Source: Platanthera guangdongensis
Lineage: Eukaryota > Streptophyta > Magnoliopsida > Asparagales > Orchidaceae
Assembly: GCA_039583875.1 (NCBI GenBank)
Contig: CM077151.1
Coordinates: 25,786,208-25,850,207 of the forward strand
Length of the DNA stretch: 64,000 nt
Direction: 5' to 3'
The notes beneath the pieces are model-generated. The model was not told the origin of the DNA. It searched no databases and worked only from the letters and a program-made list of their open reading frames with translations. Both the position numbers and the translations under genes were made by a program. Every line of letters begins with the position of its first letter. Position 1 is the stretch's first letter. This document shows, one piece after another, positions 21,927 through 33,664 of the stretch.

Positions 21927-23660
21927 TTGAAAAACTCTTACGATGAACCACCCAACCTTGACTTAAAACCACTCCCTGAACATCTTAAATATGTTTTTCT
22001 TGAAAAAAATTCTAAATTGCCCGTTATAATTTCGGCTTTTCTTTCTCAATCCGAGAACAATCAATTGATCGAAGTACTACAAAAGCATCGTCGAGCTATA
22101 GCGTGGCAAATTTCGGATATTTCTGGCATAAGCCCCTCTTTTTGCACCCATAAAATATTTTTTGAAAGTAATTCTAAAAGTGTAGTCCATCCTCAACATC
22201 GTCTTAATCCGAATATGAAAGAGGTCGTGAAGGGAGAGGTGCTTAAGTTGTTAGATGCGGGGATAATTTATCCTATTTTCGATAGTAAGTGGGTAAGTCC
22301 TGTCCAGGTTGTACCTAAGAAGGGTGGGATCACGGTAGTGACGAACAAAAGTAACGATTTAATTCCAACTAGGAAGGTAACGGGATGAAGGATGTGCATC
22401 GACTAACGTAAGCTAAACGATGCCACCCGTAAAGATCACTTCTCCCTCCCTTTTATCGATCAGATTTTAGAACGTTTATCCGGGCATAGTTTTTATTGCT
22501 TTCTCGACGGTCTCTCAGGGTATTTCCAAATCCCTATCGCACCCGAGTACCAAGAGAAGACAACATTCACTTGCCCCTTCCGAACTTTTACCTACAGTAG
22601 GATGCCTTTCGGTCTCTGCAATGCACCAGATACCTTCCAGCGGTGCATGTTAGCAATTTTTGATAAATACGTAGAAAATATTATGGAAGTATTTATGGAC
22701 GATTTTTCTGTTTTTGACGACTCTTTCGATTTATGTTTAAAAAATTTGGGCAAAGTTTTACAATACTGCGAAGAAACGAACTTAGTTTTAAATTGGAAAA
22801 AGTGTCACTTTGTGGTGCGTGAAGGCTTAGTCCTTGACCATAAGATTTCCGCTAATGGAATTGAAGTGGACAAGACAAAAATTGAAGTAATTGAAAAGCT
22901 ACCGCCGCCTCCGAATATCCAAGTGATTATAAGTTTTCTAGACCATGCGGGATTTTATAGGCACTTCATTAAAGATTTTTCAAAAATTACTAGGCCTCTC
23001 ACCCACCTTCTCGAAAAAGAAGCTCCTTTTGTTTTTGACGATTCTCGTCTAGCTGCGTTCGAATTAATAAAATCTAAACTTATTAATGCTCCAATTATGA
23101 TCGCCCCAGTTTGGGATTTGCCTTTCGAAATAATGTGCGATGCGAGTAGTTTTGCGGTCGGTGCGGTGCTAGGACAACAAATAGCTAAGAATTTCCACTC
23201 AATTTATTACGCAAGCAAAATGCTTAATTCAGCGCAAGAAAATTACACCACAACCGATAAGGAACACTTAGCTTTTATTTTAGCATTCGATAAATTCCGA
23301 CCGTACATTACTCTTTCTAAGATTATCGTTTTTACGGATCATTCCGCTTTGAAGTACCTCCTTTCTAAACCGGACGCCAAACCGCGTCTTATTCGTTGGA
23401 TCCTCTTACTTCAAGAATTCGACTCGGAGATTCGAGATAAGAAAGGAGCGGAAAACCAAGTGGCTGGTCATCTTTCTCGCCTTGAAAATCCTAAAATCGG
23501 TATTTTAAATGAAAATTCTCTTAATGATTCTTTTCCGGATGAGCAAATTTTAAACGTTTCTTCTTCTACCCCCTGGTTTGTCGATCTGACCAATTATCTC
23601 GTCGCCCGGGTCCTGCCGAAAAGAGTACTCTTCTCAGCAAAAGAAGAAATTCTTTTCTGA
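21927..23660 (+). pseudogene. Athila reverse transcriptase and RNase H
   Basis: 21927-22388 covers the RT N-part (HPQHRLNPNMKEVVKGEVLK, GIIYPIFDSKWVSPVQVVPK). A TGA at 22386-22388 stands for the expected tryptophan and a TAA follows in CIDYRKLN, so two stops interrupt the palm. 22602-23660 (352 codons) has [16 protein letters not shown], the catalytic box VFMDDFSVF, then RNase H with [48 protein letters not shown] and the last Asp replaced ([12 protein letters not shown], where relatives have VADHLSR). The loss of that RNase H Asp would impair the enzyme. The whole is defective. Confidence 0.88.
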
Positions 23661-23757
23661 GTTGAAGTATTATTTTTGGGAGTACCCCTTTCTATTCCGC
23701 ATTTGTGCGGACCAAGTGGAAAGAAGATGTGTTTCCCGGGAAGAAGGTCAATAGATT

Positions 23758-24852
23758 TTGAAGCATGTTCATGAAGGTCCGACTGGCGGGCATTTTCAAG
23801 CAAACCGTAATGCCCACAAAGTGCTTAATGTTGACTTTTATTGTCCAAGCATATTTAAAGATGCACAAATCTTTATGGGCGGGTGTGATCGGTGTCAGCG
23901 GACTGGAAACATATCTAATAAAAATGAAATGGAACAAAATTATTTTCTTGAGTGTGAAATTTTTGATTTTTGGGGCATTGAGTTTGTAGGCTCGTTCCAC
24001 TCAAGCTTAGGAAATAAATACATCCTAGTCGTCGTAGATCATGTTTCTAGGTGGGCGGAGGCCCAAGATTTACCCAGTAACGACGCTCGAGTCGTAGTTT
24101 TTTTTAAAAAAATTATTTTCTCGTTTTGGTTTTCCTCGAACGATCGTTATTGATATGAGAAATTATTTTTGCAATGCTCAGCTCGCTAAAGCTTTAGCTA
24201 AATACGACGTTACGCATAAACTATCCACCGCTTATCACCTTCAAACAAACGGTCAGGTCGAGATAGTCAATCGCGAACTTAAAAGAATTTTGGAAAAAAC
24301 TGTTTCTACTTCTCGTAAAGATTGGTCTTTAAAGTTAGACGATGCTCTTTGGACATATCGGACGGCGTACAAAACTACTATTGGTTGTACTCCTTTCCGA
24401 TTAGTCTATGGAAAATCGTGTCATCTCCCGGTAAAAGTAGAACACCGTGCTTACTGGGCGCTAAAGTTTTTTAATTTCGATCCACACTCGGTCGGTGAGC
24501 ACAAAAAAATCAATTAAATGAACCCGACGAGTGACGAGCGAACACTTATGAGAACAACAAAATTTATAAAGAACGCACGAAATTTTATCACGATAAGAAC
24601 TTGTGCCACCCTAAAACGTTTAAACCAAGTGATCAAGTTCTTCTTTTTAATTCGCGTTTACGTCTTTTCCCTGGGAAGCTTAAGTTTCGCTGGTCTGGAC
24701 CGTTTACGGTCAAGGAAGTTTTTTCTTATGGAAATGTGTTGTTCTCGCACCCGAACAAGGGTGACTTTAAAGTGAATGATCATAGACTGAAATTATATTT
24801 TTCAAATGATTCCGTATCTCCTGCAAAGGAGTATCTTATTTTTGTCTCTTAA
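23758..24852 (+). pseudogene. Athila integrase
   Basis: 23758-24153 starts with the HHCC zinc domain (HVHEGPTGGHFQANRNAHKV, CDRCQRTGN) and enters the core at FWGIEFVGSF, where the first catalytic Asp of the usual GIDFMG appears as Glu. Frame breaks occur near 24130-24155. 24155-24517 has the glutamate region ([20 protein letters not shown]) and [20 protein letters not shown]. 24601-24852 has the C-terminal domain (DQVLLFNSRLRLFPGKLKF, GPFTVKEVF). No chromodomain follows, as expected for Athila. Frame breaks and the Asp change make it non-functional. Confidence 0.85.
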
Positions 24853-26786
24853 TATTTATTTCCATGTGGAACTCTTTTTCTTCTTTTGGACTTCTTATTT
24901 TTATCGAACTTTTATTATTATTATTCGAACTTTGTATTATTAAATAAAGAACACTCTTGGGAGCATGCCCAAAAATTTGTCTACTTTTATTTTTGTATTT
25001 TGCTCTTCCTCCCGGTGGCCATACAAGTACAAGTTCGTCTTTGCCGCTCCAACGTTGTTGATTTTAAAAGGATCAAGTCAAGCATGCTGGTGATCAAGTG
25101 AATTAAAGCACAAGCATGGGGGAGCGACATCCTCTTTCGACCTCACAAACCCGGGGAAGTCGTGTTCTTTTTCTTATTTTTATTTTACTACATTTTCTAC
25201 CCCCCCCCCCCTCTTCTTCTTCTCTCTCATTTCTTTTTCTTTCATTGAGGGCAATGAAAGATCTAAGCATGGGGGATTGTTTCGTTCTTTTTTTTTCCTT
25301 TCTACAAAAATAACAAAATGAAAAAAAATTATTATAGTTATATTGAGCCTCTTAGGAGTACTACTTTTTCTTTAACTTTGTCAAAAAATCCAAAAAACTA
25401 GAAAATACAAAAACCCAAAAAAATAAAAAAAAATCAAAAATCCAAAAAAATTCTAAAATCTATTTGAAAATCAGAATCAAAAATTATTTTCTATCTTTAT
25501 TTTTTATGTTTCCTATAGTGGTGTGTATGCCTATGCGGTTCTTTAGTTTTAAGTAGAACTTCTTTGAATCGGTTTTCTAAATCTATTATTTTAACATAGC
25601 TTAGTTTTACTATTTTCTAGTTCTTAAATATAGACATCCATTTTTTACGTTGTAAGTTAGCAATTTGTATTTTTTTCTTTTTATTCGGTTAAATTGCGTA
25701 TGAATGGTTGCTAGATAACGTTGTCACTTTTTCATTTTGGGGTAATTCTTTCTTGGTGTCTAGAACTTGTCTCTAGCGACTCTCGAAGCATTTGCACCGT
25801 TTTTCACGTACTTTAGAAATGATTCAGGCCACCCGTTGATCCGTTTGAGCATTTTTGCCAACCAAAATATTTCACCTTTGCTAAAACAATTTTGGGCATT
25901 TTTTCAATTTTTTCTTTGTTTAGCTCCACCTTTCATTATTTTTCACCAAAGCCAAAATGTCCCTCCTATATCACACTAGATTTGAGCTTTTCTTAAATAT
26001 TATTTTTGTGATGGGTTATCATCTTTGAAAAATGAAAAGGAAGTCTTAAGCTTACATTTGGAGCTTTCCTATGAAAAGAAAAAAATATTATCAACATGTG
26101 AAATCAATAAAAAAAAAGAAGAAGTTTATTCTTGGCCAATTATGCGAAAAAAATAAATGCCCTTGTTCTTTTCTTTGGTTTGATTTGAGAAAATGATGTA
26201 CTTGTTGTGTTTTCTATGTTTATTTAAAGCTCATCCTTGTTTTAGTGTGTTTTAACCGTCATTTTTATCTTTGATTTTCTATTCGTAATCATTTATCTAA
26301 GCCAAGTATTTACGCCTATAAAAGCTCTTTTGATCTTTAGAACGTGACACAAACCTGCATTGGAGAGAGTGTGAACGGACAGACCTATATCCACCATCAT
26401 AGATGAATTTCTTTGGAGGTTATCTTGAGGTGATTTAGGGGTAATTGTTATTCTAGCAACCTAGTAGTTCATTCAATGCACCGTTTATTTAGAATCTCGA
26501 CTTTTGTTTTTCTTATTTTCCTAAATTTTGGATGCTTTGTTTTAAGGATTTAAAAATGAGTAATTCTTCTTTATGTTCTAATAATATTTTTTAGGTTCCC
26601 ATTTTCTAATTTTCTATTATGCACTTCTCACCCCACTAGTTGTTAACATAAAAGTTAGGATAGTCTAATTTTTCATATTTTGATTTTCTTAAGTATGAAA
26701 CTTAAATTTGTTTTCTTTGCTTCCTCTTCCCTACTTTTTAAATTTCATTTGCTTGAGGGCAAATAAATACTTAAGTATGGGGAATT
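24853..26786 (+). other. Post-integrase region of Athila and polypurine tract
   Basis: 1.9 kb, AT-rich, with homopolymers. Many Athila elements carry an envelope-like frame here, but I find none longer than about 70 codons and no transmembrane-like reading that I trust. The polypurine tract AGTATGGGGAATT lies at about 26774-26786, and similar GCATGGGGGA motifs occur near 25113 and 25268. Confidence 0.7.
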
Positions 26787-28555
26787 TGATGACTAGTTTT
26801 AGTCATCGGTTTTTGGGTTAGTATAGCATAAATGTTTCTAGAATTAATAATATTTTCATGTATTTTATTTTTGTTATGTTTTAATTTTTATTTTCTTTGA
26901 TGTTATGTTTTAATTCCTTATTTTATGCATCCTATTATGTTATATATGTCTCCTATTAAGCATCCTATTAGGTTTAATTATAAAATATTTGATTATGTTG
27001 TTTGTCATATTTTATATGTTTATTTTGTTATATAACATAACTAATATAATATTCTATTATTTTTGTTTTGTAGGTTGGAGCCCACCATGCAGCCCTCTCA
27101 TGTGGCCGACCTTCATTGGTGAGCCCAAGCCTCCTCTAAGTGCAGCCGGCCAGCCCACCATGCAGCCCACTTATTTGTTGCAGCCCGACCCCCTCTTCCA
27201 TGATGAACTCGAGCCCATGCAGCTCCAAGTGCAGCAGCCCATGCAGCTCAAAGTACAGCAGCCCACTTCAAGCTGCCACCTTTGCATGGCCTCCATTCAA
27301 TACATGGTCGGCTCCCTCTCTCCCTTTCATTTATTTCATTCATGCACTCCTTCGACCATGCATGGTCGGCCACTCACCCCCTCTCTCTTATTTATTTCTT
27401 ATTCACCCATCTTTCCCCTTCTCTCATTCTCATTTAAACCCATCCATCCCCCTCTTATATTTATTTTGTTCTTTTTTATTTTCCAAAATAAAAATGCATG
27501 CATGTAGCCTCTTCTCTCTCCCACATTGAATGTCATTCATGCACCTCTCCATTCATGCATGGCCGGCCCCCCTTTTCCCCCTTCATATCCACTTCCCTCA
27601 GAACCTTCCCCCTCATCTATAAAAGGAGCCATTGCCCCAAGCTTTGGAGAGTTGGATTTTGGGAGAGCAAGTGAGAGTGTTAGTTCAAGAGAGAGTTCTT
27701 TTCTTACTTGTTGTTAAGTTTTTTTTAGTGTAACCATTTTCTTGTTAGTGTAATCTTTTCTTTGGTAGCATAATCTTGTCTCTTTTATTATTTTGTACTC
27801 CTCTTTCTATCATAAATGAAAATGAATTCTCTTTCTCTTATTTCTGTGGTTTCTTTCTCAACTATGCGTAGCTAATTTTCCTTTAGCATATGATCATGAG
27901 GATCCATGAAATAAGATGAGATTTCCTTTTACTTCTTAGTTTTATTTTTGTCAAAATCATTCTCGATCCTTCTTTGATTTTTCTCGTGTCGACTCCGTAT
28001 TTCCGGTATACGGTAGTAGACAATTTGATCTCATTTCATAGTAGTCGAGAGACTCGTTGATTTGAAAGATCACTCAAAGAAGGAAGGAGTTGCACACAAT
28101 CCAAGAGATAGGACGACGTAAATCCTCCAGATTGGAGTCAAATCCAATAGTGCGGATCACTTCGATAATGCAACTTTAGGGCTTTTTGATTTGCAAAGAG
28201 ATTTCGGTCAAAACGTCTATAAGTTAGGAGATTTAATGCTCTAGCGAGATTATTTCTTATTTTCGGATCCGTCACGGTCGAGTTTGATTTGCAATCATAA
28301 AACTATATTTTTATCTTTCTTATCTTCTTTTCATGGTGAATCATTGATCGTATGCTATCTTTTTATCCGAAGTTTTCGTTTTAATATTATCTTTAGTTTA
28401 ATTTTAAATTCTCAAACAACCAACAATCGTATGATAAGATAATAGTAGAAGCTTGAGTAATAGTACTTGACAACCCCGAGTTTTAATACGACCTTGGTAC
28501 TATAATTCGATAGGTACATATGCCTTTTTGGGTTGATAGAGAATTTAATTCACCA
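26787..28555 (+). repeat. 3' LTR of Athila element
   Basis: 1769 bp, TG...CA, TATA (TCTATAAAAG) at about 27616-27625. It differs from the 5' LTR by scattered substitutions and a few short insertions such as those near 26955 and 27240. Confidence 0.92.
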
Positions 28556-28755
28556 GTCCCTGTCATCAATCATAGTTGATACAATGCAAGCAAATATCAT
28601 TACAAGAGATAATCCACTTCTTTCCTACTTCCCTCTTCCCTCGAGAATCATCGGATCCCTCCCCGAGTGCCCACATCAACCATGTCCTCACATCTCTCCC
28701 CTGCCGCCTCGGGCTGGACTTCTTCAATCCATACAGGATCTTGGACTTGCTGAGG

Positions 28756-30162
28756 CTATGGAGGCTGTAGTGCCAGAGCTCTTGTCCTTCTCAACTCCAG
28801 GAATTCGGGGCAAGTAGCTGTTTCATGGCCCTCCTCCTGGTGGAACTCAAAGTAGGGTAAATCTACTCTGACTCTTCTCCTTCCTGCGCGGTTCCTCCTC
28901 TCCCTTCGACCGATCTCCATCGCTTGCTGCGGTGGGGGTAGGAGCTGCCGAGGGGCTTGCCTTCGGAAGTTAAACCTCCCTTGGCCTCCCTGAACATCCC
29001 CCCACCTTGGATGAGGCCTCTTCCTGGACCCTGAACGGGTCCTCCCGGTTACCTCCAACCTGTCTCCGGACCTTCTTGAGGTCCCTGGAGACCCTGAGCT
29101 CTCTGCTACTCTCTCCTTCTCCCCTCTTGATGCCTCGAGCCACCTTGCACCTTCGACTCTGCCTCTGTCAATCTTGCCAACTTCTTGAAAAATGTCGGGT
29201 TGGCCGCCTCAGTTGTTATCTCCTCTGTCGTCCTTTCCATCAGCTCCTCGAAGGAAATGGGGGTCTTTCGGGTCAGGCTCATCTTGAAGAACCCCTCGCG
29301 CAACCCCACCATGAAAACCATCTGGAGGGCATACCCCGACATCTCCTGGACCTCCAGGATCTCTTCTTGGAACCTGTCAACGTAACGAGCCAGCGAATCC
29401 TCGACCCCCAGACTTATTAGGAAGATGGACTCAGGACTCTTCTTCCTCTTCTTAGAGGTGGAAAAGCGAAGCTGAAAGCTCCGACTCAAGTCCTCGAACC
29501 ATAGATCGATCTTGGAGGGAGTTGGTGGAACCAGTCCCTTGCCTTGTCCTTCAACGTGATCGCGAAGAAGCGACACTTGAAGGCATCCGTCATCGGCCTG
29601 ATGGAGACAGCATCCTCAAACCACTGCAGGTGTTGGACGGGGTCATCCTTCCCAGTATAGTAGGCCATATCGGGCTCTCTGAACCCCTCGAGAACGGGAG
29701 CTGAGATGATCAGCTCGCTGAAGGGTAACCCCCTAAGGGGTGGTCTTTCCACCTCTACTCGCGCAACCTGCTCGCTTGGAAGGCTGACACTCACCGGGCT
29801 GGAGAATAACTCTTGGCCGGTGAGGTCTCGCTCGATCCCATCTCCCATCCTCTCCTTACCGGGCCATCTTCCTGGTCCACTTCCTTCTCCCCTTGCTGGG
29901 GTCACCTCGCCTAGACCCCTGTGAGTCGACTCGTCGAGAGGGGGGGGGGGGGAGCTAGCTCCTGGGGGGTTGGAGTGAAGTTGCCACCTCGAGGAGCAAT
30001 ACTTCGCAGCATCTCCATGATGCCTTGGATGGATGTCATGAACTCTTCTCTTCTCATAAAGAGTCCTGGGTTGGAGAGCTCACCGAGATCATCATTACCT
30101 CCTGTACCTCCAGCCATGACACTCTCCTGAGATCTTCTGTGCTGGTCACTCTCCACGCTCAT
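28756..30162 (-). pseudogene. Gag of element E (Tat-like)
   Basis: The minus-strand reading starts with an ATG at 30160-30162 (MSVESDQHRRSQESVMAGG), 10 bp after the 5' LTR. The frame is lost in a G/C run near 29940. The central part (29486-29905) has FREPDMAYYTGKDDPVQHLQ and CRFFAITLKDKARDWFHQLP, the retrotransposon gag consensus. The next frame (29106-29576) has DLSRSFQLRFSTSKKRKKSP and YVDRFQEEILEVQEMSGYAL. The last (28756-29058) has arginine-rich stretches and FEFHQEEGHETATC, a zinc-finger-like motif of the Tat type with the first Cys replaced. At least three frameshifts. No pol follows before the Athila insertion and the arrays. Confidence 0.8.
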
Positions 30163-30172
30163 CGCACCAAGA
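30163..30172 (-). other. Putative primer-binding site of element E
   Basis: From the LTR edge the minus strand reads TCTTGGTGCGATGAGCGTGG, running into the gag start. Almost the same words (TTGGTGCGAGGAGCGTGG) abut the LTR at 32213, so this is likely a shared primer site. I cannot assign the tRNA. Confidence 0.45.
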
Positions 30173-31084
30173 TGTTGGAACCGAGAAATCGGTCTCTATA
30201 GAGTTCGGGATCTCTAAAAAGGGGTGACCTCACACTTACTGCACCCGGGCAAATGTCACGGACCAAAGGTTTAGGAAACTAGGAACAGACCCTTAGTTCT
30301 AGTATGGAGGTCCCACCTCACACCCGAAAGACCTTAGAGATCTCCCCCTCCCTAGCCAATGCTGAGCTAGGTGCCTTGGAGGATGAAGTGATAGTGAAGA
30401 AGTGCTCTCTCCAAGGCACCCCTAAGGGCCTATTTATAGTTTTCCGGGAATGACCTGCAAATAACCAACCTCCACTGCTTTGAAAATTACCGAAATGCCC
30501 TCGGATTGGCCTGCCAACAGCCAAATCCCGCTGTTCTAAGAGGCTAATTGCAGTCCACCAGGGGTAGACCCTCAAGTCGGGCGAGCTGGCGGTTAGGCGA
30601 GAAGCGGGGGGCGGCCTGGGCGAACAGGGGGCCTGTGAGTGGCGACCTGGCAGCCTGCTCGGCCACGAGGCGGGCAGAAGCCGGGCGAGCTACGGCCTGC
30701 TTGGCGAGATGCGACCTGCTTGGCGAGACGACGACCTGCTTGGCGAGACGGCGGTCTGGCGTTGCTTGGCGAGACGACGGTCTGGCGAAACGCGGCCTGG
30801 CGAGCTGGCGGCCTGCTTGGCGAGACGGCGGTCTGGCGTTGCTGCGGCCTGCATGGCGAGACGGCGGTCTGGCGAGACGCGGCCTATTTGGCGAGACGGC
30901 GGCCTGGGCGACTCCTTAAAGGGGTCGGGGGGGGGGAGAGAAATATTTCCTCCCCCTACTAGTATTTGCGTAGGTCCACCCAAAATTGGCCTCCGGGAGT
31001 GCAAAACTCCCAAAAAGCTTAAAAACGTGCATCACGTCTTGCGCCTTGTTTGGTGTCATCTCTTCGCGAATACGGGGTTGTACA
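30173..31084 (-). repeat. 5' LTR of element E
   Basis: 912 bp. On the minus strand it starts TGTACAACCCCGTATTCGCG and ends TTCCAACA. It carries a short-unit GC array (about 30580-30910, ttggcgagacggcggtctgg type) at the place where A and the solo LTR at 39569 have 47- and 51-bp hairpin arrays. TATA (minus) at about 30431-30440. Confidence 0.8.
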
Positions 31085-31789
31085 TGCAGAATACATGATT
31101 GGCCAGGTATCAAGTGGATACCCCCGTGATGATTGCCATTGTGGTCAAAACGTCTGAGCCAACGTTATTTACAACTCACATAGATGCACTCATTGGTTTT
31201 ACTAAAGCACTCACGAGCGTTAATACATGTCATGTCTGAAGGTGTTAACACTAAAAAGGGTGAAAATGCTGGTGAAGCGTCATCCTTGATCTTATGACAG
31301 GGTCAAGGGAGTTCCTCTGCCAGGTCAGCGAACATGGGTCAAGTGGGCAGCGCAAAATTTTCTATTTTAGACACTCCAACTCGCCCAGATTTCATCTTGT
31401 CAGGCTTTGAAATGGCCCAAATTCGAGCTTGATTTCATCTCGCCTGACCTTTAGTTTTCTTAAATGAGGTTGCCTACACCTCGCAACATTTTTATAAGGA
31501 GAATTCTCTACCATCATAAGGAGAATTATAAAACCTCACTTGATTGGGCGAATCAGTCGTGGTCGCGTGCGGCGGGATTCGCTACTCTAAAAATTCGACG
31601 AATTTGGCGAATTACAATCATGTAGCGATGAGGTGACCTACAAAGGGTCACCTTGCTTTTGGCGAGCATAAACACATGCAAGTAGAACACATGCAGGCAA
31701 ATATATATACGAGTAAAATTCATGCAAGTTAACTACATGCGAGCAGAATACCTGGGAGAAGAATAATTGTGAATAGGTACTTGCGGGAT

Positions 31790-32135
31790 CGACTTGGACG
31801 GAACTCGCCTGAACTGAAATTTACCCCAACTGAACTCGCCAGAACTGAGATTCTCCTCAGTTGGAACTCGCCTGAACTAAACTGTAACTCGCCTTGACTG
31901 GGATTCGCCAAGGCCTGAGCTCGCATAGCTAGAGCCCGCCATAAGTGGCCCTCACCTCGACAATAACTTGTCTAGTCTGGAATTCACCTACACTGGAGTT
32001 CACCTTGACGGAGCTCCCCCAACTAGAACTCGCCTGAGCGATCCTCAGCCCGAACTCGCTTAAATGAGAGCTCGCCTCGGCTGGAGCTCGCCTAACTAGA
32101 GCACGCCTGAACTGGAACTCGCCTCACATCCTTCT
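31790..32135 (-). repeat. Degenerate short repeats (aactcgcctgaact)
   Basis: About 20 imperfect occurrences of aactcgcc(t)(g)aact-like words, spacing about 18-30 bp, in the leader of element F. A decayed minisatellite. Confidence 0.7.
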
Positions 32136-32212
32136 CATCATGGCTCGTCGTGAGGCCTCACACTAAAATTTCTTTCTCCGATCACGGTCCACGCTCCTCG
32201 CACCAAAATTGT

Positions 32213-32835
32213 TAAAACCAAGAAAATTGGTTCCTACGTTCGGACCAAGAGGGTGACAAGAACTTACTCGTTTAGTAATCGCCTCACATGATTCTTGGTG
32301 AGAAGAAAGTAGTGGGCAAAAGAACGGCTCCGGACTAATTATAAACAAGACCCGCATGCTGTAGCGAGGATGTCCCGCCACACACCCAGAAGTCTATAAG
32401 AACTTCCCCTCGTAAAGTCATTGCTGAGCTCGACACAAGGGAAGCAAACACTGAACTCGCCCACCATGGGGGTGGGGGGGGGGGGGGGTGAAAGTCCCTT
32501 CAACTTGTGCCATGAGGTCATATTTATATGCAAATCCAAGGGTGGGGTGGGGTGGGGTGGGATGGGGTGGTGGTGGTCTGCCAACGACCGCTCCCGCCTT
32601 AACCAGATTGTTATTCCCAGACCAAGGCTGAGTGTGAGTACTCTCTCGAAGGCCGGCGAGTTTTCTCGCCGAGTACTCCTGACGAGTACTCTCCTGAAGG
32701 CCGACAAGTGCTCCTGCCGAGTACTCTCTTAAAGGCCGGCGAGTACTTCCGTCGAGTACTCTTGATGAGTACTCTCTTGAAGGCCGACGAGTGCTCCTGC
32801 CGAGCACTCCTGACAAATATTCTCTTGAAATATCA
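32213..32835 (-). repeat. LTR of element F with 48-bp repeats
   Basis: About four units of roughly 48 bp (gagtactctcttgaaggccg ... gccgagtactcctgac) between 32636 and 32830. G runs occur at 32464-32488 and a GGGGT repeat at 32540-32575. The outer end is approximate. Confidence 0.6.
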
Positions 32836-33298
32836 AAAGTTTGATTCATATCAATTTATTTTCGAACAGGTGATCGAAAGGATTGAAAAAAGGAGTCGCC
32901 GGATGTTGCAAGATCTTTTTTTTCTATTTGCTACAACTATGTAAAAGACACATGTTATCAGTTATTTTTAAATATTTATATATTTTCGTTTTTTAAAAAA
33001 CAGCTTCCAAAAGCTGTTTCTCCAGACAGCAAAAAGAGAAAATCGCTCTTCAAAGCGCACTTCTGCACATAACACCCAAACACTCTGCAGCTTTTCAAAA
33101 CTGCTCCACAGAAATCTATTTCAAAACAGCTCTATCCGGACAACAGCTTTTCAATCCGCCAGAACTGCCCCAAACAGAGCCTCAATCTCAAACACAATGG
33201 GGCCACGGGAGGCCGCATCTTCAAAGCTAGAAACACCAAAACATTCCACTCACTCCTAACTAATGTAACTAATCAAGATTGTCTACCCTATTTATTAT
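32836..33298. other. Flank with a MITE remnant
   Basis: 33000-33185 has inverted AGCTGTTT/AAACAGCT words and ends CTGCCCCAAACAGAGCC, the right terminus of a MITE (GGCTCTGTTTGGGGCAG when inverted). The left terminus is not visible. The rest, up to 33298, would be upstream of the host gene. Confidence 0.5.
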
Positions 33299-33664
33299 GG
33301 TGATTGTTAACCGCAACCCGTTATTTTGCTAGTCGCACCCCAAAATTCTCAATTTTTTGCGTCTTTTTGAAAACGTCTTGTACAAATATCAGAAAAAATG
33401 TTCTCACGAAAGTTGTAGATATCCAAGAGATTACAACTCGTGAAGATCCTTTTCTAAAAATGCATGTACAAGACGTACTTTGGAAATATGCCGTTTTTGT
33501 GCCTTTTCAAAATACCCTTGCTGCAATTTCAGGAAAAGTTTTCAACACGAAAGTTGTAGATCTCGTCAAATCTTCAACTTTCTGTTTAACATTTTTCCTG
33601 AAATTGCTGTACAAGGCGTCAAAAAGACGCGAAAAATTCCCCAACTATTCGGTTAACAATCACC
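33299..33664. mobile_element. Foldback MITE, 366 bp, just upstream of the host gene
   Basis: The ends GGTGATTGTTAACCG and CGGTTAACAATCACC are perfect 15-bp inverted repeats, and further inverted similarity continues inward. TTATTAT precedes the left end and follows the right end, a 7-bp direct repeat. The phrase cgaaagttgtagat occurs twice. An open frame of about 126 codons across it is a chance frame. The superfamily is uncertain (Mutator-like foldback or hAT). Confidence 0.75.

Larger units (their letters stand above)
17581..28555 (+). mobile_element. Athila-type Ty3/gypsy element
   Basis: The LTRs, 1742 and 1769 bp, begin TGATGACTAG and end TTCACCA, with a perfect target duplication GTCCC (17576-17580, 28556-28560). 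The primer-binding site TTGGCGTCGTTGCCGG (tRNA-Asp type), the FMDD reverse transcriptase and the long region after integrase place it in the Athila lineage. LTR identity looks like roughly 93-95 percent by eye, older than the chromovirus at 867. The coding region has many frameshifts and stops. It is 10,975 bp long and inserted into element E. Confidence 0.92.
15107..31084 (-). mobile_element. Tat-like gag-only LTR element E, split by Athila
   Basis: Minus orientation. The 5' LTR is 30173-31084, followed by a leader and gag (30162 down to about 28756). Then comes the Athila insertion (17581-28555, TSD GTCCC at 17576-17580 and 28556-28560), then tandem arrays (17548 down to 15945), a purine tract and a 3' LTR truncated at about 15107. 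Joining the two halves leaves about 230 bp between gag and the arrays, with no protease, RT or integrase. E is therefore a pol-less derivative about 5 kb long. The gag has a Tat-like zinc-finger region (FEFHQEEGHETATC). Large tandem arrays beside the 3' LTR are a known trait of Tat/Ogre-type elements. Confidence 0.75.
31085..32835 (-). mobile_element. Partial LTR element F, 5' LTR and leader
   Basis: Minus orientation. An LTR lies at 32213 to about 32835, with TGTTAAAACC as its inner end on the + strand. The primer-site-like ATTTTGGTGCGAGGAGCGTGG is directly inside, and about 1.1 kb of leader ends at the LTR of element E. No gag or pol motif is visible in it. The other half is not in the window, so E may have inserted here and the rest was lost. 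Confidence 0.55.
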
